A stretch of DNA of 64,000 nucleotides from Terana coerulea (lineage: Eukaryota; Basidiomycota; Agaricomycetes; Polyporales; Phanerochaetaceae). Position 1 is the stretch's first letter. Each line of letters begins with the position of its first letter. The stretch lies in the NCBI GenBank assembly GCA_024811115.1, contig JAKOGH010000811.1, positions 1-64,000 on the forward strand. Direction: 5' to 3'. Below the pieces are notes generated by a model that saw only the letters and a program-made list of their open reading frames with translations, had not been told where the DNA came from and made no database searches. The position numbers and the translations under genes are program-made. Of this stretch, positions 58,023 to 64,000 are shown piece by piece.

Positions 58023-58849
58023 TACGGCTGAACAACCGCTACAGGCGGTAGGCCCCATTTGAGAACATGCCGGTGGCATTGCTGCCTCCGACGCACAAAG
58101 TTTGAAACCAGCGCTGACAGTGGGGGACGAATGGTGGACAATGAGTGCTGCCGTCGCAGGCCGAAGCGACGTCCCGATAGAATCGACTCTCAAGCGGACT
58201 CGGCATCTGCAGGCAGAATAAGAATAAGGGCTAGCTTATTGGCTCATCGATGGGAGCAGGCCATGAGAGAAAGCTCCACTGCAAGACAGCATCGCGTACC
58301 AGTTGAGGCGGGCCTGGAGAGGAAAGTGCGAGCCCGGCTTGAGAAGTCGTCTTCTTTGCATGTCTTCTATCGGAGTCAATGTCGCTTAGCCCGCCCAGCC
58401 GTATTACACCACCGAGCAGAAGCTGGAGGCTGACACCTGTTCAGAATGTATGTTTAATCAGTTAAACATACATGTGTGGGGTCAGAAGTACCTCATGTTG
58501 GACCGAAGTAGTGCCACCGCGCACTCGCTGTCGAGTCAACGAGCTCGCACAACAATCCAGTACGGGGTCAATGTGTCACTATCAAGTGACCGCAGTCATT
58601 CCATAATGCCGTTATACATTTCCGAGCGCTGCCTGGGTCCTTCAATACCACTTGTATCAGCAATGGCGGCATCCACTACGACCGGGAGGCAGAGTTGATA
58701 AAGTTCTCACCTGTTCGTGCGGATCGTCCAAATGCCGCAGGTCCCTGATGGCTTTTGATGTCGCATCAAGATGTCAAGAACGACGCTATAAATGTCGTTC
58801 AATGTGTGTGGATACGTCCGGTAAATACGTGGTGGGAGAAGGTGCAACC

Positions 58850-59275
58850 CATTCTCGAACTTGAGTTGCCACGAGACTTTGAGCGTCTAATAAAGGTCTC
58901 CAGGGTCTCGATCAGGTACTCCCATTTTAGGCGATCTCCCTTTGTGGCGTCTTGCTCCAGAGCTCCGATCTCGTCCGAATCTAGCAGTCCCGAACGTTTC
59001 CATAACGGCCAGCTTTACGTGCATCCAATAACGAATCAAAGGCTACGGATGGTGCTCTGGGAGGACAAGGTGGTGCCGCGACCCTCTCTCGCCGGCAACG
59101 ACAATTCCCTACCGCGCTGACCCTGCACTTCTTGGATGCGACTACGTTGATAGTGCGTGCGCAGCACATCTGGTGGCCCTTCGCAGGATGAGAAGAAGGT
59201 GAGACGGCATTCATACTCATGAAGTCCTTCTTGGGCAGGATTCAACCACGGTGAAGTGCCACCGAATGGCAGCGC
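58850..59275 (-). CDS. Unrecognised protein-like frames, exon structure unresolved
   Basis: On the minus strand ALPFGGTSPWLNPAQEGL, HEYECRLTFFSSCEGPPDVL and RTHYQRSRIQEVQGQRGR are followed in another frame by LWKRSGLLDSDEIGALEQD and RLKWEYLIETLETFIRR. They read like a soluble protein but I know no match and could not join them with certain introns. The plus strand of the same stretch also has a 121-codon open frame (58,755-59,120), so direction is not settled. Confidence 0.3.
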
Positions 59276-61180
59276 CTGGAATAGGATGATCGCTTACCAG
59301 GTACTGGAGGGGACATTACAAACCACAGCCAACGACGAACGACTGCCAGGAGATATTAAGACACTGCGCCGACCCCATGTGACATCATGCTTCCCGCGAA
59401 GCTGTCCTCTTCTTGCTCTCTGATCGCTCGCTGGGTCAATGCGAAGCCAATCATCCTTCTGTCAAACATACTTCATGCGACCATCAGCCCAGCGCCAGGT
59501 TACACCCATACAATCCGAAGGGACGTCTACCAGAATGCTTCTCATGAATACGAGTTCTCAGCCGGGCTTGCCAATCTACGGCCAACAGCATCCCAGACCA
59601 ACGGTCTCAGCAGCCGTCGCAGTCACGCAATCTCTCGATGTGCGGACCTCAGTCCGAAAGGTAATGCTCCTAAATGGACAAACGACTCTAGACACCCCGT
59701 TTTCTCGCTACGTCAATACCAGACCAAGACAAAAAGTTTCACCCGGCATCGCTCGGCCGAGTGCCATTGACCGAGACCCTTCTTGACATCCCATGAGCAA
59801 AACACACGGCGCGGAGGTGGCTTTCATGAGAAGTCGTACCGACTGATACCCTCAGAGAAATTGTAACAACACCTCAACTGATGCTGCATTTATTGATCAA
59901 GGGGCTCTAGATGCCGGTCCGGCTACGTATTTGTATTTTCAGTGCTCCCTGACGTACATGGGCGGGTTCCGCAACTAGACAAAATGCACAGCTCGTAATC
60001 AGAGCACCATAGCCACGGTGCTCTATCTGGGGCGGCGAGGGAAGAGTGTACAAAATGCCAAATGCTTCAAAGCGGTGCCGCCCCCAGATCTTCCTGCGCA
60101 AGTAAGTAATAATATCACGGCCATATTCTGCTACTATGTGCCCAACAAGACTGTCCTACCTCAATGACAGCACGCATTACGTCGCGCCGGTACGACCTGG
60201 ATGCGGCCATGTACGTGATATCTCGTTTCTCTTCATCAAAGCTGGCGGACGAATATTCGAAGAAGCCTGCCAACCTGCAGCGGCGTCCCGTGCGGATCCC
60301 AGCAAGATGAACCGGGGAATCCGGTTCCCCCGTGCCTCAAGGCACGCACATAGGGTACCGTCCCTGGCGCGATCGTAACTGGCTTCTCGGTGATAGTCAA
60401 TATATTGTGCCTGTCCCTCAAGCTTTAGGCTATCGTGTTTCCCAATCCCTCTTGTCCCTTCGTCTACTGTGCCTTTCGCTTTCGATTGCCGTTCGGTATT
60501 CCGAAAAGGGCGGCGCTGTGGCGGGTGCAAGGAGTTTTCCGGCGGACGGCGGCGAGAAGGCATGCATAAAGCAGAGCTTCCACACGAGTGCGCAGAACAG
60601 CCGATCAGATGTAGTTCTCCGCTGATAATTACTCAATACGCAGAAATAGTATGTCTTTCGAAGGGGAACGGTAAGGGCAGGTCAGCCTGCATGTGCTTGG
60701 TTGGTCTGCGATGGCATCCGATGTATTTCCAGCCTCTCGGACTTCTCCTCACACGGTGGGGTGCCATGTGCGGGAACGGCCGTCGGGCCTGGAATGGGTC
60801 TCGTCGATTTCTCATGGGTTCTCTCAATACGTCAAAGTTATCCAATTCAGGCGTGCATTGCCTCCGTGGCCGTGGTAATCAATAGTCTACTCCTACCGGG
60901 GCACATTCAGCACAAAGAAGGCATAGTTCCATGATTTTCGGGCAAAATCCCTCCCGACAGTGTTCTAGTCGGCCTCGAGGACTAGTGAAAAGAAGACGTC
61001 GACCGACATGAGAATGAGTGATACTGTACTCCTCGTACGACGCGGCGTCTGTACGCAGTACTGTCCGTCTCCGGGTGCCATCGTGCGTGGATGCCTAGGC
61101 CGGCAGTGCGGCATCGTCATCAGGACGAGTATTTACGCCATTGGTAGCCAGGACGCACGAGACGACCAGTAGCGCGCTGC
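59276..61180. other. Stretch without a supported gene
   Basis: Only short overlapping frames without recognisable domains are present on both strands. No repeats, tRNA or transposon ends were seen. The stretch contrasts with the dense genes at 15-58 kb. Confidence 0.4.
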
Positions 61181-62951
61181 CTACGCGTCTCCCAGCAAGC
61201 GTTCCACCACGGCGTCGTTCTGCCGCCAAAGCCCTTCCTTAAATTGCCTGACGGCTCGCGCATCCTTCGTCCAGCCATCGCGCAGCATCTCCCGCACGCG
61301 CGCCACCAGCGCTGGGATGGCGGAGAACGGCGTGCCCGCGCCGGCCGGGTCGCTTTCGAGCCAGAAGCTGGCGTTGCCGGTGCGCAAGGCCTTCAGAGCG
61401 TGCACTTCCCGCATCGCAGAGGGCCGTGTCACCACCGCTCGGGCATCGTCGATGTAGCCGTACACCTGTCGCATACGGCGGGTGGCCAGAATTGGCACCT
61501 GAGAAACGAGGCGTAGGGACTCAGACAGAGGACCACGTCAACTGCAGGAATGTAACACTCACGTCCAATTCAACCGCTAGTGCCACCGTAGAACTCGCCT
61601 GGTCTTCGTAGTCTGCACGGAAGTTTGAGTAAGCATTGTCGACGCACGTGGGGCAAGTAGCGTACATCCGTTGTTCGCGAATGCGGGCACAATGATATCC
61701 ATGCGCGAGATCAATTTGTAGAATTCTGGATAGTCCAGCCCCCGATGCACAGTGACCATGTATGCCAGTTCCTCCAGGGACCTCAAGCGACCCAGAGCCT
61801 ACGATTGCGACTTCAAACGGAGGATCTGAAGCGCGATGATTGGGCACAAACGACGGGCGGTTTTCCAGAGGGTGGTAGCCCCACGCTTCGGGATCCTCTG
61901 TTGTGAATGTGTCAGATTAGAAGTAAAATCGTGGAGGGGCACGTACCATGAAGAGAATGAATCATATCGTTGAAGAACCCAGTGTAGTCACGCCTGGAAA
62001 GATCGAAGGACCCCTGTATGGCGGCTGTTGAGAGCTTGCGATCGGGTTGCTTGACAGGAAGATCAGGGATATCGAGCACCGGAACATGCGTGTCAATCGG
62101 AATCTGCTCGTAGCCTGCGGTGTACAGGCGTGGTTCCGGGCTTTCCGCGTTTGAGTCGAACATGCGACGGAATGAAGCCCCTACACTGAGCAACGTTAGC
62201 TTGTCGGAGGCGGGGCCATACGAAGTCGCACATACTGGTCACCAAGGGGAAGCAGTCGTATCGCACCGCGGCGAGACCACTCGTGGATGTTGGGCTGCCA
62301 CCTTGTGTCTATTACATTGTGCACTATACACACCAGCTTGAACTTCTGTGGCTCGGATCGTGCGTCCCATTCCTCCAGCAACCCCGCGTGTAGCTGGTCC
62401 AGACTAGGAAGAAGAGGCTTCAGGAGGGTGTCGTAGCATATGGTATATCACGTACTCAATCTCGCATGTACCCAGAACAACCATATCCAGCGTCGGGTTG
62501 CTTTTCACGTACTCCAGGAGCTCCAAAGGATCTGACTTTTGTCCGTGGTAAAGCCCCAGTTTATTTACGACCTCTTGGAAGCCGTAGTAGAACGGCGGGG
62601 CGAAAACTCGAGTTCTGCCTCGGGTACCCTCGAGAGCACACGCTCAAGGGTCCAAACCAGCGCCATGTACACGTCGAAGTGAAACCCGAAAAACGATGCT
62701 ACCGCGACGTGCGTTCGTCTGATCGGGGCTGGCTCGTGGTTCACCAGATCATCTTGCGCCAGCGGGCTGTCCACGACGGCGACTTCTTGAGAGGGTGTCG
62801 AGCAGACGCTTTCACCGACACCGAGGTGTGTCTTGAACGGCGACATAAGGCTTCCCCGAGCTGAATCAACGTTGGCCATGAAGGAGGCAGAAAGCACCAT
62901 TACTACGATAATGGCACAGCCCCAGGCTATCATGCGGCGAGAATAGACCAT
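61181..62951 (-). CDS. Membrane-anchored glycosyltransferase-like protein
   Basis: The start MVYSRRMIAWGC leads into a single hydrophobic segment (AIIVVMVLSASFM), typical of a type II Golgi membrane protein. The lumenal part reads THVAVASFFGFHFDVYMALV, LVCIVHNVIDTRWQP, HEWSRRGAIRLLPLG, PPFEVAIVGSG, SLEELAYMVTVHRGLDYPEF, KLISRMDIIVPAFANN, STVALAVELDVPILATRRM and GYIDDARAVVTRPSAMREVH. The two-lobed layout with a late STVALA...PILAT stretch resembles GT-B glycosyltransferases, but I cannot name a family or donor. A frame break at CCC 61,791-61,793 needs two bases. Other frame-keeping introns are short. Function remains inferred. Confidence 0.6.
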
Positions 62952-63463
62952 AACGCTCCTTTGCTCAGCGAGTGCCTACATAGGTCAGCTCAGGAGACAG
63001 AATCACAATGAAACACACGCACCGCTGTTGTACGCACTGAGGGGACGAGGGGCGGGGAGTACGTAGAGGTTCAACACAGGAGATAGTTCGGAGCCGCCGC
63101 CCTTCCTCTTCCCGCGCTCTATGAAGGCTTGGCAACTCCGAAGGTTTCCATGTCTCAGCACGACATGGCGGCGTACAGGTGCATCGGACTGTCTTCGAGG
63201 GAACCTTCTCACGGGCGCTCCAACGGACAGCTGCAAGAATTCAGTACTGATATGAACCGTGCCAGTGACGTACTGAACAGCAAAAAGTGCACTGCACCTG
63301 TTGTGACTGACGAGTCGCTCGCGGTGAGTGAATGATTACTTCGTCTCAGACGTGGGGCAGTAGTCGCTCGAATCCTCACCACTAACGACTGTGCAGATTC
63401 TACTCCGCATAGCGTTTGAGGACAGCGTCCCGAAGGCGAGATTTGATCGGTGTCTTCAGGCCT
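62952..63463. other. Intergenic stretch upstream of the glycosyltransferase-like gene
   Basis: It contains the presumed promoter of the minus-strand gene. A 68-codon plus-strand frame at 63,129-63,335 has no recognisable feature. No TATA box is obvious. Confidence 0.35.
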
Positions 63464-63960
63464 TTAATGATACGGTTCAACCCAAACATGCCATGGCTGA
63501 CTGATTGTAACGTACATGTGGTCTAGAATAGCGCTCTGTAGACGACGCAGTAGAGTTTTAACGTCTCTGGCCAAGTAGCAGCCTTGTATAGCCTCTGATA
63601 CATCTTCCTCTGAGACGCTTGAAATGTTCAAGCCGCGCGCAGTGAGAGTTGCCCAGCTCAACTCGGCGAAACAGAGGATCTAAAACCCCCATGGTCAGTG
63701 CAAGAATTTTCGGTCCTATCTAGACGCACGCTTATACTGGCAGCTTGTCGACCCTTCGCCGTGACATGGGAACGAAGCACACAGTACCAAGCGGCGCGCA
63801 CTCGGCTGGGGAGTATTTAGGAGCTGGGATGCTTGTTGTACATCGATATCAGTTAACTTAGCTGCAAGTACCATGCCGAGCGGAAGAAATGATCATTACC
63901 TCACAGCCGAGGGCGTGTCCTCCAGTGTAGCAATTGATTATCAGAGCCTGCTTCAAAAGT
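63464..63960 (-). CDS. Unrecognised gene, 5' part runs off the right edge
   Basis: The last exon reads ILCFAELSWATLTARGLNIS, then SVSEEDVSEAIQGCYLARDV and TLLRRLQSAILDHM, with a stop at 63,464. It joins through a long intron (about 240 nt, ending TTTTAG) to an upstream exon encoding ALIINCYTGGHALGCE near 63,920-63,955. The text is protein-like and helical, but I do not recognise the family. The start lies beyond 64,000. The penultimate donor after GCE is GTAATG. Confidence 0.45.
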
Positions 63961-64000
63961 CAGTAGGTCCGCTGGTAGGCCTATAGGGATTGCGGTGACC

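Noticed and set aside
1..64000. CRISPR arrays, operons or ribosome binding sites
   Set aside because: The sequence is fungal nuclear DNA with spliceosomal introns; no regularly spaced identical repeats or bacterial signals were seen.

Overview
The window looks like nuclear DNA of a filamentous basidiomycete, most likely an Agaricomycete. The genes are dense and broken by many short GT-AG introns (mostly 45-60 nt). They include CipC-like response proteins, Mediator MED13 and MED20, ORC4, BIG1, eIF5B, a Tgl-type patatin lipase and a cyclopropane-fatty-acid synthase. All names rest on protein motifs read by eye; no search was run.

Layout. Positions 1-13,000 are gene-poor. They hold degenerate GC-rich direct repeats (about 600-1,610), a perfect inverted repeat (2,838-2,864), an unrecognised plus-strand gene candidate made of many small exons with tandem exon duplications (4,591 to at least 7,140), and a damaged PX-domain gene (10,690-12,989) whose intron carries a 281-bp hAT-like miniature transposon (11,836-12,116). 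From 13.4 kb rightward the DNA is housekeeping-like: a proline/tyrosine-glutamine-rich protein, mitochondrial PDH kinase, MED20, ORC4, two tandem CipC genes, a cysteine-rich frame, a Tgl-like lipase, a WrbA-type flavoprotein, BIG1, SPT4, MED13, a DUF2433 phosphoesterase with RRM and RGG box, a class-3 lipase, an ICP55-like aminopeptidase P, an amino-acid permease, eIF5B, ARL2 and CFA synthase. The right end (58-64 kb) is sparser, with a membrane-anchored glycosyltransferase-like gene and a gene that runs off the edge.

Functional themes. Three RNA polymerase II regulators (MED20, SPT4, MED13) and two lipases lie here, but nothing suggests a co-regulated pathway cluster. Several genes are divergent pairs with short shared promoters: MED20/ORC4, BIG1/SPT4, MED13/DUF2433, eIF5B/ARL2.

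Caution. Many conserved genes, including essential ORC4, carry one- or two-base frame breaks, nearly always in a homopolymer. I read most of these as sequence errors, so frames here should not be used alone to call pseudogenes. The PX gene is an exception because it also seems to lack an internal segment.
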